NCBI GenBank assembly: GCA_022794615.1
Contig: JAAWFD010000032.1
Span: 1-46,098, forward strand
Reading direction: 5' to 3'
From: Clostridia bacterium
GTDB lineage: Bacteria > Bacillota > Clostridia > TANB77 > CAG-508
DNA length: 46,098 nucleotides
Shown here piece by piece: positions 28,949-38,856 of the stretch. The notes under the pieces are model-generated. The model saw only the letters and a program-made list of their open reading frames with translations, had not been told where the DNA came from and did not search any database. Both the position numbers and the translations under genes were made by a program. Each line of letters starts with the position of its first letter. Position 1 is the stretch's first letter.

Positions 28949-31300
28949 TTAAGATATTACCTCTAATCCTGCATATTTTGCCATCAATCTCTTATGCCCT
29001 ACTTTTTCAAAATCTATATCGACTTTTAAGTCATCACCTTCTGCTTCTACTGTGCTTATTATTCCTTCACCAAATTTCTTATGATATACTTTTACCCCTT
29101 CTTTATACTGTTCTAAATCTACATTATTGGTAGAATTGCTTTTGCTAAGTGAGTTTAAAAAGCTTTCTGCTGTTTTCTTAAACATATTTCCTGTACCTGT
29201 TGAATTATTATCTTTACCTATGCCTGATGCTGCAACTCCTTGTCGTATCGAATCTGTTACTTTATATGTCTTGATATTTCCATTATTTCTGCTTCCATAG
29301 CTCCATGTGTATTTTGAGTCTTCAAATGATGCTTTTTCAAATATGCTGTTATTTGCTTTTTTACTTCCAAATACTTCATCTGCTCCATCTAACATTTCTT
29401 CTGGTATCTCATTTAGAAATCTTGATACCATATTGCAACTTGTTGAGCCAAATACTGTACGTTGTCTTGCACATGTTAAAAATAGATTCTCTTTTGCTCT
29501 TGTTATTCCTACATAACATAGTCTTCTTTCTTCTTCAAGTTCTTTTGGGTCTTGCATTGATTGATATCCCGGGAATATTCCTTCTTCCATTCCTACTAAA
29601 AATACTGTTGGAAATTCTAATCCCTTTGCACTATGTAATGTCATAAGTGTTACTGATTCTACTTCTTCCTCGCTATTGTCTAAATCACTTGATAAAGTTA
29701 TTCCTTCTAAAAAGTCACTTAACTTATTGTCTGCTGATTCTCCCTCAAATTCCATTGCTACTGTTAAAAATTCCTCTAGGTTTGCTATCCTATTTTCTGC
29801 TTCTACACTATTTTCTGTTTCTAATGCTTTTGTATATCCTGTTTTATTTAGTGTTATTTCTATTAATTTTGATACTGGTACTTCATCTTTTTTTGATATT
29901 AATGATTCCATTGTGTCTATAAACTCTCTTGAGTTTAAATATACCCTGTTTAAACCATATTGGTTTGCATTTTTTATTACTTCATACATTGATACATTAT
30001 ACTGTGTTGCTATTTCTGCCACTTTGTCTAAACTTGTTTTTCCTATTCCTCTTTTGGGCTCATTTATTATTCTGTTTAAACTTAAATTGTCTGATGTATT
30101 TTGTATTAATCTTAAATATGCAATTGTGTCTTTTATTTCTTTTCTTTCATAGAATTTTAGCCCTCCTATGATTTTGTATGGTATATTTTCTCTTCTTAAT
30201 ATGTCTTCTATTGCTCTTGATTGTGTATTCATTCTATATAGTACAGCAAAGTCTGAATATTTATTATACTCTTCTCTTCTTAAATGTTCTATCTGTTCTA
30301 CTATATATGTTCCTTCATCATATTCGTTACTTGCTAAATATACTTTTGGTAATTTTCCTTCTTCGTTTTCTGTCCATAACTTTTTTTCGTATTTTACTTC
30401 ATTATTTTTTATTACTTCATTTGCTATTCTTAGTATGTTTCCTGTGCATCTATAGTTTTGTTCTAACTTTATTATTTGTGTTCCTGGGAAGTCTTTTTCG
30501 AAGTTTAATATGTTTGTTATATCTGCTCCTCTGAAACTATATACACTTTGGTCATTATCCCCTACTACTGTTATGTTTCCATGCATTGATGCAAATAGCG
30601 TTATTAGTGTGAATTGTGATTTATTTGTATCTTGATATTCGTCTACTAATACATACTGAAATTTGTTTGCATAATATTGTAATACATCTGGATTTTCCAT
30701 TAGTATCTTTATTGTGTAATTTATTATATCATCAAAATCTATCGCATTGTTCTCTTTTAATTTATTCTGGTATAATTCATATACTGTTGCTATTTTGCTT
30801 TTTCTGAAGTCATTTCCTGCTCTTATACTATATTGTTCTGGCTCTAACATCTCATTTTTTGCTCGACTTATTTCTGTTAATATTCCTTTGTCACTAAATG
30901 TTTTGTCATCTATTTGTAATTCCTTCATGCATTGTTTTACTAATGTCTTTTGGTCTGCTGTGTCAAATATTATAAATGATGAGTCGAATCCTATTCTGTC
31001 TATGAATTTTCTTAGTATTCGTACACATATTGAATGGAATGTTCCCATCCATAAATCTCTGGCTACATCTCCTACTAGCCCTGCTATTCTTTCTTTCATT
31101 TCATTAGCTGCTTTATTTGTGAAGGTTATCGCTATTATATTCCATGGTAATACGTTTTTTTCTGACATTAAATATGCTATTTTATATGTTAATACTTTTG
31201 TTTTTCCACTTCCAGCTCCTGCTATTACTAAGCATGGTCCTTCTGTTTTTACTACTGCTTCATATTGTCTTTCATTTAATTCTTTTAGTTTTTCTTGCAT
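28949..31300 (-). CDS. pcrA: ATP-dependent DNA helicase PcrA/UvrD
   Basis: LVIAGAGSGKTKVLTYKIAYL Walker A, VDEYQDTNKSQ, TLHSAKGLEFPTVFLVGMEEGIFP, ERRLCYVGITRAKENL. Confidence 0.97.
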   Translation of the reverse strand: MQEKLKELNERQYEAVVKTEGPCLVIAGAGSGKTKVLTYKIAYLMSEKNVLPWNIIAITFTNKAANEMKERIAGLVGDVARDLWMGTFHSICVRILRKFIDRIGFDSSFIIFDTADQKTLVKQCMKELQIDDKTFSDKGILTEISRAKNEMLEPEQYSIRAGNDFRKSKIATVYELYQNKLKENNAIDFDDIINYTIKILMENPDVLQYYANKFQYVLVDEYQDTNKSQFTLITLFASMHGNITVVGDNDQSVYSFRGADITNILNFEKDFPGTQIIKLEQNYRCTGNILRIANEVIKNNEVKYEKKLWTENEEGKLPKVYLASNEYDEGTYIVEQIEHLRREEYNKYSDFAVLYRMNTQSRAIEDILRRENIPYKIIGGLKFYERKEIKDTIAYLRLIQNTSDNLSLNRIINEPKRGIGKTSLDKVAEIATQYNVSMYEVIKNANQYGLNRVYLNSREFIDTMESLISKKDEVPVSKLIEITLNKTGYTKALETENSVEAENRIANLEEFLTVAMEFEGESADNKLSDFLEGITLSSDLDNSEEEVESVTLMTLHSAKGLEFPTVFLVGMEEGIFPGYQSMQDPKELEEERRLCYVGITRAKENLFLTCARQRTVFGSTSCNMVSRFLNEIPEEMLDGADEVFGSKKANNSIFEKASFEDSKYTWSYGSRNNGNIKTYKVTDSIRQGVAASGIGKDNNSTGTGNMFKKTAESFLNSLSKSNSTNNVDLEQYKEGVKVYHKKFGEGIISTVEAEGDDLKVDIDFEKVGHKRLMAKYAGLEVIS

Positions 31301-31397
31301 TTTTTTTCCTCTTTCTTTTAGTGTAATTATTGTGTTTTTTAATTATCTCTTTTCTATATTTTATTTACTTCAAATTTCTGTTCGTATTGTACTATAT

Positions 31398-31886
31398 TTA
31401 TTTTGTTTTTTCAAGTTCTTTTATTAATATTTCTAAACATTTTTCTATTTCTGCCGCACAGTACCTATATGTTGCTATGTTATATCCCCATGGGTCATTT
31501 ATATTAATTTGGTCATGGCCTTCTTCATTATACTTTGCATATTCCTTTATTGTGAATGTTTTTTCTTTCAATTCAGGATATCTTGATACTATTTGCATTT
31601 TGTGTATATTAGTAGCACATAATATTAAATCCATATTTTTAATATTTGATTCTGCCATATTTGTTGCTCTATGTTTTGTTAAATCCACTTCATATTCTTT
31701 CATTACTTCTATAGCTTCTTCTGTTGGAATATCTCCCGTAAATGCACTTGTTCCACTTGAATATACTTCTATTTCATTTGTAAAATTGGTATTTTCCTTT
31801 TTCGTTTCTTCTATCTTCTTTTTTAACATCCAATGTGCCATTGCACTTCTACATATGTTTCCTGAACATATAAACATTATTTTCAT
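31398..31886 (-). CDS. Low molecular weight protein tyrosine phosphatase family
   Basis: MFICSGNICRSAMAHWML (CX5R P-loop), NDPWGYN (DP motif). Confidence 0.9.
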   Translation of the reverse strand: MKIMFICSGNICRSAMAHWMLKKKIEETKKENTNFTNEIEVYSSGTSAFTGDIPTEEAIEVMKEYEVDLTKHRATNMAESNIKNMDLILCATNIHKMQIVSRYPELKEKTFTIKEYAKYNEEGHDQININDPWGYNIATYRYCAAEIEKCLEILIKELEKTK

Positions 31887-32181
31887 TTTGGTTCTCCTCC
31901 CAACTTTTATATGATACTATATTTTTCTACAAACTTCAATCTTTAATACATAGTATTTTAATTTTAAAATTATCTTTTTTAAATGTTACCAAAAGTAAGT
32001 TTCTTCGAAATTTTATATTTCTAAAAATATTATCTATATATGATACAACTATTAATAGAATATTTTCAAGTACTTTGTACACAATATATTAATAGATGTT
32101 AAATTTTACAAAAAACAATAAGTTGAATTTTTATTAATACATATATAATTAATTTTATTATATTAAGGTTTGGAGGTTTTT

Positions 32182-32892
32182 ATGGATATTATTTTAAAAA
32201 TTATAGCACTTACTACTGGCTCTGCTGTTACATTATATATTTTAACAAGGTTAATGGGAAATAAAGAAATGTCTCAACTTACTATGTTTGACTATATAAT
32301 TGGTATTACAATTGGCTCTATTGCTGCTGAGATGTCAACTGCTCTTGAAGATGACTTTATGCAACCTCTTGTTGCAATGATTATATATGCTATTATTTCT
32401 ATTGCAATTTCAGTGTTTTCATGCCATTCTTTAAGGTTTCGTAGATTTATATATGGTAATTCTCTAATCCTTTATGATAATGATGAAATTTATGTTAAAA
32501 ATTTAAAAAAAGCTAAAATTGATATAAATGAATTTTTAATGCAATGTAGGGTTAATGGATTTTTTAATCTGAATAACTTGAAAACAGCTATATTAGAAAT
32601 TAATGGAAAAATCAGCTTCCTTCCTAAAGAAAATCAAAGGCCAGTTACTCCTCTTGATTTAAACATTTCTCCATCTACAGAAAAAATTTGTATTACTGTA
32701 ATTTTAGATGGCGTACTTCTAAAGAAGAATTTGCAGTATTCTGGTAATGATGAAATTTGGCTACAGAAACAACTCGTTTCTCAAAATGTTAAAGATATGA
32801 AAGATGTCTTTTTAGCTATATGCGATGCTCAGAATAATTTAATTGTTTATTTAAAAAATGAAAAGGAAAATAAAAATGATTTTTTTCAATAA
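32182..32892 (+). CDS. DUF421 family membrane protein (YetF-like)
   Basis: TRLMGNKEMSQLTMFDYIIGITIGSIAAEMS; start ATG 32182 preceded by GGAGG. Confidence 0.9.
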   Translation: MDIILKIIALTTGSAVTLYILTRLMGNKEMSQLTMFDYIIGITIGSIAAEMSTALEDDFMQPLVAMIIYAIISIAISVFSCHSLRFRRFIYGNSLILYDNDEIYVKNLKKAKIDINEFLMQCRVNGFFNLNNLKTAILEINGKISFLPKENQRPVTPLDLNISPSTEKICITVILDGVLLKKNLQYSGNDEIWLQKQLVSQNVKDMKDVFLAICDAQNNLIVYLKNEKENKNDFFQ

Positions 32893-32929
32893 CTAAAGCT
32901 ATTCAAAAATATTTTTATATTTATTTCAA

Positions 32930-32962
32930 AAAGCATAGATTTATTTACAAAATCTATGCTTT
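32930..32962. terminator. Bidirectional terminator hairpin overlapping the 3' end of the SleB-like CDS
   Basis: AAAGCATAGATTT / AAATCTATGCTTT; minus-strand CDS stop lies at 32941-32943. Confidence 0.65.
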
Positions 32963-33624
32963 CCTATTGTTATAGTCATTGGTCTTGACCATATCCATGC
33001 ATTAGTTGCAGTATTTGGATTAAAATAATATATTGCACCATATGTTGGGTCCCAACCGTTCAAAGCATCTTGTGCTGCCTTTTTAGCTGTATTATCAGGA
33101 TTTAAATTTATTTGCCCATCTGAAACTGCATCAAATGCTCCCTTTTGGTATACAACACCTGCTATTGTATTTGGAAATTTACTGCTTTTTACTCTGTTCA
33201 TTATTACGGCTCCAACTGCTACTTGACCCACATAACTTTCTCCTCTTGCTTCACCATATATAGCTCTAGCAATTAAATTAACATCTGATGGTCTACTTGA
33301 TGATGACCCTGATGAAGATTGATTACTTGTTATTCCCATAGCTGTTAAGGTTTGGCTTCCTGCAATACCATCTACTGCAAGTCCATTTTTCTTTTGGAAT
33401 GCCTTTACAGCTGATGTTGTTTGTGAGCCATATATACCATCTACATTTCCATTATAGTATCCCCATCTTTTTAGTTTTTCTTGTATCTGTCTTACTTCCT
33501 CTCCTGATGATCCATATTTTGATAATGCTTCTACTTGTTGATTTTGGTATACAAAATATATTCCTATTAAAGTTGCTAGTATTAATAAAATTATTACTAT
33601 TGTTTTTATGCTTTGTTTTAACAT
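32941..33624 (-). CDS. sleB: Spore cortex-lytic-type cell wall hydrolase (SleB-like): TM + peptidoglycan-binding domain + hydrolase_2 domain
   Basis: SSGEEVRQIQEKLKRWGYYNGNVDGIYGSQTTSAVKAFQKKNGLAVDGIAGSQTLTAMG; LIARAIYGEARGESYVGQVAVGAVIMNRV; start MLKQS at 33624 after GAGGTGG. Confidence 0.88.
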   Translation of the reverse strand: MLKQSIKTIVIILLILATLIGIYFVYQNQQVEALSKYGSSGEEVRQIQEKLKRWGYYNGNVDGIYGSQTTSAVKAFQKKNGLAVDGIAGSQTLTAMGITSNQSSSGSSSSRPSDVNLIARAIYGEARGESYVGQVAVGAVIMNRVKSSKFPNTIAGVVYQKGAFDAVSDGQINLNPDNTAKKAAQDALNGWDPTYGAIYYFNPNTATNAWIWSRPMTITIGKHRFCK

Positions 33625-33625
33625 T

Positions 33626-33673
33626 AAAAAAACCACCTCTTTTTGTTTTATTTTTTCCAATGGTGGCTTTTTT
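33626..33673 (-). terminator. Terminator-like hairpin between fabI and sleB, overlapping the sleB ribosome-binding site
   Basis: Minus strand AAAAAAGCCACC ... GGTGGTTTTTTT immediately before the ATG. Confidence 0.5.
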
Positions 33674-33757
33674 ATACATTTTTTATTATTGCTTTAATTT
33701 AATAATATAATCTATATTTTAAATGTGTTTCAATTTTTGTATTATTTTACACTTTTA

Positions 33758-34528
33758 TTATACTGCTACACTTGAAAATCCTTTGTCTGCATGGATAACT
33801 TCTCCTGTTATTGCTTTTGCCATATCGCTAAATAAGAAAGCAGCAACACTTCCAATTTCATCTGTTGTAACATTTTCGTGTAATGGTGCTTTTTCTTCAA
33901 CTATGTCTAATATTGACCCAAAGTCTTTTATTCCTTTTGCTGATAGTGTTTTAATTGGTCCAGCTGATATTGCATTTATACGCATTCCTTTTTTTCCTAA
34001 ATCACATGCCAAATATCTGATAGATGCCTCTAATGCTGCTTTTGCCACACCCATTACATTATATCCTACAATTGATTTTTCTGAGCCATAATATGTTAAT
34101 GCTATTATGCTTGCTCCTTCATTTAGCATTTCTTTTTCTACAGCTATTCTTGATACTGCAATTAGTGAGTATGCACTTATATCTCCTGCATGTGCAAATC
34201 CTTCTCTTGATGTTAATATAAAGTCATTTCTTAAATCTTCTGTATTTGCATGTGCTATACTATGTAATATTCCATCTATTTTTCCATAATCTTTTTTGAT
34301 ATTTTCTAAGCAGTTTGATATATCCTCATCATTTTGTACATCGCATACATACGCTTTTGCCCCTGGTATTTCAGCTATTAATTCTTCTATTTTATCAGTT
34401 TTTTCCATGCTACTATATGTAAATATTAATTGTGCTCCATGTTCATATGCTTGTTTTGCTACTCCCCATGCAATACTCCATTTATTTCTTATTCCCATTA
34501 CTAATATTTTTTTATCTTTTAAAATCAT
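33758..34528 (-). CDS. fabI: Enoyl-[ACP] reductase FabI
   Basis: LVMGIRNKWSIAWGVAKQAYEHGAQL; YGSEKSIVGYNVMGVAKAALE; GPIKTLSAKGI. Confidence 0.95.
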   Translation of the reverse strand: MILKDKKILVMGIRNKWSIAWGVAKQAYEHGAQLIFTYSSMEKTDKIEELIAEIPGAKAYVCDVQNDEDISNCLENIKKDYGKIDGILHSIAHANTEDLRNDFILTSREGFAHAGDISAYSLIAVSRIAVEKEMLNEGASIIALTYYGSEKSIVGYNVMGVAKAALEASIRYLACDLGKKGMRINAISAGPIKTLSAKGIKDFGSILDIVEEKAPLHENVTTDEIGSVAAFLFSDMAKAITGEVIHADKGFSSVAV

Positions 34529-34545
34529 TTTATTTTCTTCCTTTC

Positions 34546-35328
34546 TTATTTATCCAAACTTCCTATAGTTCTATATTTTTCATATCTATTATTAATAAGC
34601 TCTTCTATAGTTTGACTTTGTAATAATTTTAAGTTTTTTAATATACTTTTTTTGGTGTTTTCAAAAATGTTATCTTCTTTTACAATTTCATCTATTATTT
34701 CTAAATCCTTTAAATCTTTAGCTGTTATTTTCATCTCTTTTGCTGCTCTTTCATATTGTGTCCCATCTTTGTATAGTATGCTTGCAAAACCCTCTGGAGA
34801 TAGTACAGAATATATTGAATTTTCTAGCATTATTATTTTATCTCCAACACCTATTGCTAATGCTCCCCCGCTTGAGCCTTCTCCTATTACTACACATATT
34901 ATTGGTACTTGTAATCTTGACATTTCTAATAAGTTTCTCGCAATTGCTTCTCCTTGTCCTCTTTCTTCTGCTCCTATTCCTGGATAAGCTCCTGGTGTGT
35001 CTATAAATGTTATTACGGGTCTCTTAAATTTTTCTGCTTGTTTCATTAATCTTAATGCTTTTCTATACCCTTCTGGATTAGGCATTCCAAAGTTTCTTTC
35101 CATGTTCTCTTTTGTTGTTTTTCCTTTTTGTTCTCCTATTATTGTTACAATATGGTTATCTACTTTTGCTATTCCTCCTACTATTGCTTTGTCATCACCA
35201 TATAATCTGTCTCCATGGAGCTCTATAAAGTCTTCAAATATATTATCTATATAATCCATAGTTCTTGGTCTATCTGGGCTTCTTGCTATTAATACTCTAT
35301 CCCATTCAGTAATCTGTTCTTTTTGCAT
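34546..35328 (-). CDS. accA: Acetyl-CoA carboxylase carboxyltransferase alpha subunit
   Basis: [62 protein letters not shown]. Confidence 0.97.
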   Translation of the reverse strand: MQKEQITEWDRVLIARSPDRPRTMDYIDNIFEDFIELHGDRLYGDDKAIVGGIAKVDNHIVTIIGEQKGKTTKENMERNFGMPNPEGYRKALRLMKQAEKFKRPVITFIDTPGAYPGIGAEERGQGEAIARNLLEMSRLQVPIICVVIGEGSSGGALAIGVGDKIIMLENSIYSVLSPEGFASILYKDGTQYERAAKEMKITAKDLKDLEIIDEIVKEDNIFENTKKSILKNLKLLQSQTIEELINNRYEKYRTIGSLDK

Positions 35329-36183
35329 TTAATTACCCCCTTTGTGCATTTTTAATATAGTTGCTAATTCTTTTTTCATATCTTTCCTTGGGACAATTCT
35401 ATCTATAAATCCATGCTCTAATAAAAATTCTGATTTTTGAAATCCTTCAGGTAATTTTTGTTTAATTGTTTGTTCTATTACTCTTGGGCCTGCGAATCCT
35501 ATTAAACTATTTGGCTCTGCTATTATTATATCTGCTGTACTCGCAAAGCTTGCTGTTACTCCTCCTGTCGTTGGATCTGTTAACACTGAAATGTAAAGTA
35601 GTCCTGCACTATCTAATTTTGCAAGTGCTGATGAAGTCTTTGCCATCTGCATTAATGATATCATTCCTTCTTGCATTCTTGCTCCTCCAGATACGCAAAA
35701 TATTATTACTGGTAGCCTTTGCTCTATTGCCTCTTCTATTAAATATGTTATTTTTTCTCCTACTACACTTCCCATACTTCCCATCATGAAGTTAGAATCC
35801 ATTACAGCTATTGCAACCTTTTCTCCTTCTATTTTTCCTATTCCTGTCTTCACAGCTTCTTTTATTCCTGTTTTTGTTTGCAATATTTCTAGCTTTTGCA
35901 TGTATCCATCAAATTTTAATGGGTCTGTTGTGTGCATATTTTCATTTATTTCTTCGAAAGTTCCTTCATCTATTATCTGTGATATTCTTCTTCTACTTGA
36001 AATTCTAAAATGATGCCCGCAGTTAGTGCATACACTTAAATTAGCTTTTACTTCTTCTTTATATAGTATTTCTCCACATTCTTCACATTTTATCCATTTT
36101 CCTATCATCTTGTCTGTTGCTTCTTTATTTTTTTCTTGTATCTTTTCTACTTGATTTACCTTTTTTATTTTATCTATAACCAT
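35329..36183 (-). CDS. accD: Acetyl-CoA carboxylase carboxyltransferase beta subunit
   Basis: Zn-ribbon [52 protein letters not shown]. Confidence 0.97.
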   Translation of the reverse strand: MVIDKIKKVNQVEKIQEKNKEATDKMIGKWIKCEECGEILYKEEVKANLSVCTNCGHHFRISSRRRISQIIDEGTFEEINENMHTTDPLKFDGYMQKLEILQTKTGIKEAVKTGIGKIEGEKVAIAVMDSNFMMGSMGSVVGEKITYLIEEAIEQRLPVIIFCVSGGARMQEGMISLMQMAKTSSALAKLDSAGLLYISVLTDPTTGGVTASFASTADIIIAEPNSLIGFAGPRVIEQTIKQKLPEGFQKSEFLLEHGFIDRIVPRKDMKKELATILKMHKGGN

Positions 36184-36205
36184 TTATTCCTCACCTATAT
36201 TTAGA

Positions 36206-37552
36206 TTACTTTTTTGATAGCATTTTACTTATGAATGATGTATCATAGTTGTTGTTTATAAAATCATCATTTTCTAATATCTTGTATAGAAAATCTATGT
36301 TTGTAGTTATTCCATCTACTACAAATTCTGAAATTGCACTTTTCATCTTGCTTATGGCTTCTTTTCTGTCTTTTCCATGTACTATTATTTTTGCTATCAT
36401 TGAATCATAATTGCTTGGCACTACATATCCTGAATAAATTGCTGTATCTACTCTTATTCCATTTCCTCCAGGTATATGTAACTCCTCTATCCTACCTGCC
36501 ATAGGCATGAAGTTTTTACTTGCATTCTCTGCATTTATTCTACATTCCATACTATGTCCTACTGGATTTAAGTTTCTTTCTGTTAATTCTAACTTTTCAC
36601 CAGATGCTATTCGTATTTGTTCTTTTACCAAATCTATTCCTGTTACCATCTCTGTTACAGGGTGTTCTACTTGTAACCTTGTATTCATCTCCATAAAATA
36701 GAAATTCATTTGCTTATCTACTAAAAATTCTATCGTTCCTACTCCTGTATATCCTATCTTTTTAATTGCATTTTCACATATCTTTTTCATCTTTTCTCTA
36801 GTTTTTTCATCTATTGCCTGTGATGGACTTTCTTCTATCATTTTTTGATTGTTCCTTTGTATACTGCAATCTCTATCTCCTAAGCATTTTACATTTCCAT
36901 AATTGTCTGCTATTATCTGTATTTCTACATGCCTTGGATTTTCTATGTATTTTTCTACATATATACAGTCATCTTTAAATGATAATTTTGCCTCTTGTTT
37001 TACTATTTCGTAATACTTAATTAATTCTTCTTCTGTATAGGCAATTCTTATTCCTTTTCCTCCGCCTCCCTTTGATGCTTTTATTATTACTGGATATCCT
37101 ATCTCGTTTGCTACTTTTAGTGCTTCTTTTACATTTTCTATGTCTCCATCTGAGCCACTTGGTACTGGCACTTCAGCTTTTTTCATTCTATCCTTTGCTC
37201 TTGTTTTGTTTCCCATTAAATCTATTAGCTCATAACTTGGTCCTATAAATGTTATATCTAATTCTTTGCACATTTTTGCAAAAGTCGCATTTTCTGATAA
37301 AAATCCATATCCTGGATGTATGCTATCCGCTCCTGTTAAACATGCTGCTTCTAATATACTTTTTACATCTAAATAGCTTTTATTTGATTGTGCTGGTCCT
37401 ATGCATACTGCTTCATCTGCTAGTTTTACATGAAGTGCTTGTTTGTCTGCTTCTGAATATACTGCTACGGTTGATATTCCCATTTCTCTACATGCTCTTA
37501 TTATTCTTACTGCAACTTCTCCACGATTTGCTATTAATACCTTTTTTAACAT
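36206..37552 (-). CDS. accC: Biotin carboxylase
   Basis: MLKKVLIANRGEVAVRIIRACREMGI; KASKGGGGKGIR; FYFMEMNTRLQVEHPVTEMVTGIDLV; start ATG 37552 with GAGAGG upstream. Confidence 0.97.
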   Translation of the reverse strand: MLKKVLIANRGEVAVRIIRACREMGISTVAVYSEADKQALHVKLADEAVCIGPAQSNKSYLDVKSILEAACLTGADSIHPGYGFLSENATFAKMCKELDITFIGPSYELIDLMGNKTRAKDRMKKAEVPVPSGSDGDIENVKEALKVANEIGYPVIIKASKGGGGKGIRIAYTEEELIKYYEIVKQEAKLSFKDDCIYVEKYIENPRHVEIQIIADNYGNVKCLGDRDCSIQRNNQKMIEESPSQAIDEKTREKMKKICENAIKKIGYTGVGTIEFLVDKQMNFYFMEMNTRLQVEHPVTEMVTGIDLVKEQIRIASGEKLELTERNLNPVGHSMECRINAENASKNFMPMAGRIEELHIPGGNGIRVDTAIYSGYVVPSNYDSMIAKIIVHGKDRKEAISKMKSAISEFVVDGITTNIDFLYKILENDDFINNNYDTSFISKMLSKK

Positions 37553-37635
37553 ATCTTTACCTCTCATATTATTTTGAATTTATTGTTTTGTTTCTGGTCA
37601 AAATATAACCCTTCTGTCTAAAAGTATTTTTGGGA

Positions 37636-38058
37636 TTATACAACTGCAAATGTAAGCTCTCCTTTTGCTACAATTTTTCCATCTACTGTTGCTATCGCTT
37701 CTCCTACTCCTATTGGTCCTTTTCTTTTTATGATTTTTACTTCTAGTTTTAATGTATCACCTGGAACTACCATTTTTTTGAATTTCATATTATCTATTCC
37801 TCCAAATAAGGCATTCTTTCCTTTGTTCTCTTCCATACTTAATATTGCTATCGCTCCTGTTTGTGCTAGTGCTTCTGTTATAAGCACTCCTGGCATTATT
37901 GGATTTCCTGGAAAATGTCCTTGAAAATACCATTCATTTATATTTACATTTTTATATGCTGTTGCACTTTCTCCTGGTATGTATTCTTCTACTTTGTCTA
38001 TCATTAAAAATGGTGCCCTTTGTGGTATTATTTCTTCAATTCCTCTTATATCTAGCAT
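37636..38058 (-). CDS. fabZ: 3-hydroxyacyl-[ACP] dehydratase FabZ
   Basis: [60 protein letters not shown]. Confidence 0.97.
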   Translation of the reverse strand: MLDIRGIEEIIPQRAPFLMIDKVEEYIPGESATAYKNVNINEWYFQGHFPGNPIMPGVLITEALAQTGAIAILSMEENKGKNALFGGIDNMKFKKMVVPGDTLKLEVKIIKRKGPIGVGEAIATVDGKIVAKGELTFAVV

Positions 38059-38132
38059 TTTAGTATCTCCTTTTTTTGGTTTTATAAAAATATACTTTTA
38101 CATAATAATTTCTATATTTTTTAATATGTTTT

Positions 38133-38591
38133 CTACTTTATTTTGAATAATGGCATTCCATATTCTACCATATCATCATTATTTACACATATTTCTACTA
38201 TTTCACCATCATATTCAGATTCTATCTCATTCATTAGTTTCATAGCTTCTATTATGCATAATATTTGACCTTTATGTACTTTATCTCCTAATTTTACAAA
38301 TGGCTCTTCTGTTGGTGACGAACTTTGGAAAAATGTTCCTACCATTGGAGATTTTACTATTTTGTAGTTTTCTGTTTCTTCTTTTTTTACTGTTGTTGTT
38401 GTATTTAATACTTGTGCTGTTGCTGTTTCCACTGATATTGTTTGATTTTGTAAATCTGCTGGTATTGTTATTTCTTTTTTTGCATTTTTTGTCATACTTA
38501 TTTTGGTTCCATCTGGAAATTCTATGTTTATTGTATCTAATTTTGAATTTCCCATATCTTCCATTAGCTGTTTTATTTCTTTGTATTCCAT
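38133..38591 (-). CDS. accB: Biotin carboxyl carrier protein of acetyl-CoA carboxylase
   Basis: KSPMVGTFFQSSSPTEEPFVKLGDKVHKGQILCIIEAMKLMNEIESEYDGEI (EAMKLM biotinylation site). Confidence 0.97.
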   Translation of the reverse strand: MEYKEIKQLMEDMGNSKLDTINIEFPDGTKISMTKNAKKEITIPADLQNQTISVETATAQVLNTTTTVKKEETENYKIVKSPMVGTFFQSSSPTEEPFVKLGDKVHKGQILCIIEAMKLMNEIESEYDGEIVEICVNNDDMVEYGMPLFKIK

Positions 38592-38685
38592 TGTTTATGC
38601 TCCTTCCTTGTTATTTAATTTTAAAAAGTTCTAATAGACTTTGATTAGCTTAGATGAGTATATTGTATATATATGTTTTAAATTT

Positions 38686-38739
38686 GAGCTTTTTTTCTAG
38701 TAAGCGGGAATTCCCGCTCACTGGAAAATTAGTACTTTT
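38686..38739 (-). repeat. Dispersed hairpin family member D (different core stem) between fabF and accB
   Basis: Flanks agctttttttctag and ctggaaaattag match member C; core AGTGAGCGGGAATTCCCGCTTACT (minus). Confidence 0.7.
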
Positions 38740-38825
38740 CTTAACATTAATAATATATATTATGTTGAAAAGTACATCCCATAGTCTTTATTAAAGCTAT
38801 TTTTTTATATTGTATAATATCTATT

Positions 38826-38852
38826 GTGTCAAAAAGAACGTCCCCATGACAC
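38826..38852 (-). repeat. 27-bp REP-like palindromic repeat, copy 3 (solo)
   Basis: Minus strand GTGTCATGGGGACGTTCTTTTTGACAC, identical to copy 1. Confidence 0.85.
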
Positions 38853-38856
38853 ACTT

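Noticed and set aside
33452-33679. 75-aa minus ORF overlapping the sleB 5' end
   Set aside because: Out-of-frame overlap with the SleB-like gene, which has the supported start and domain content.
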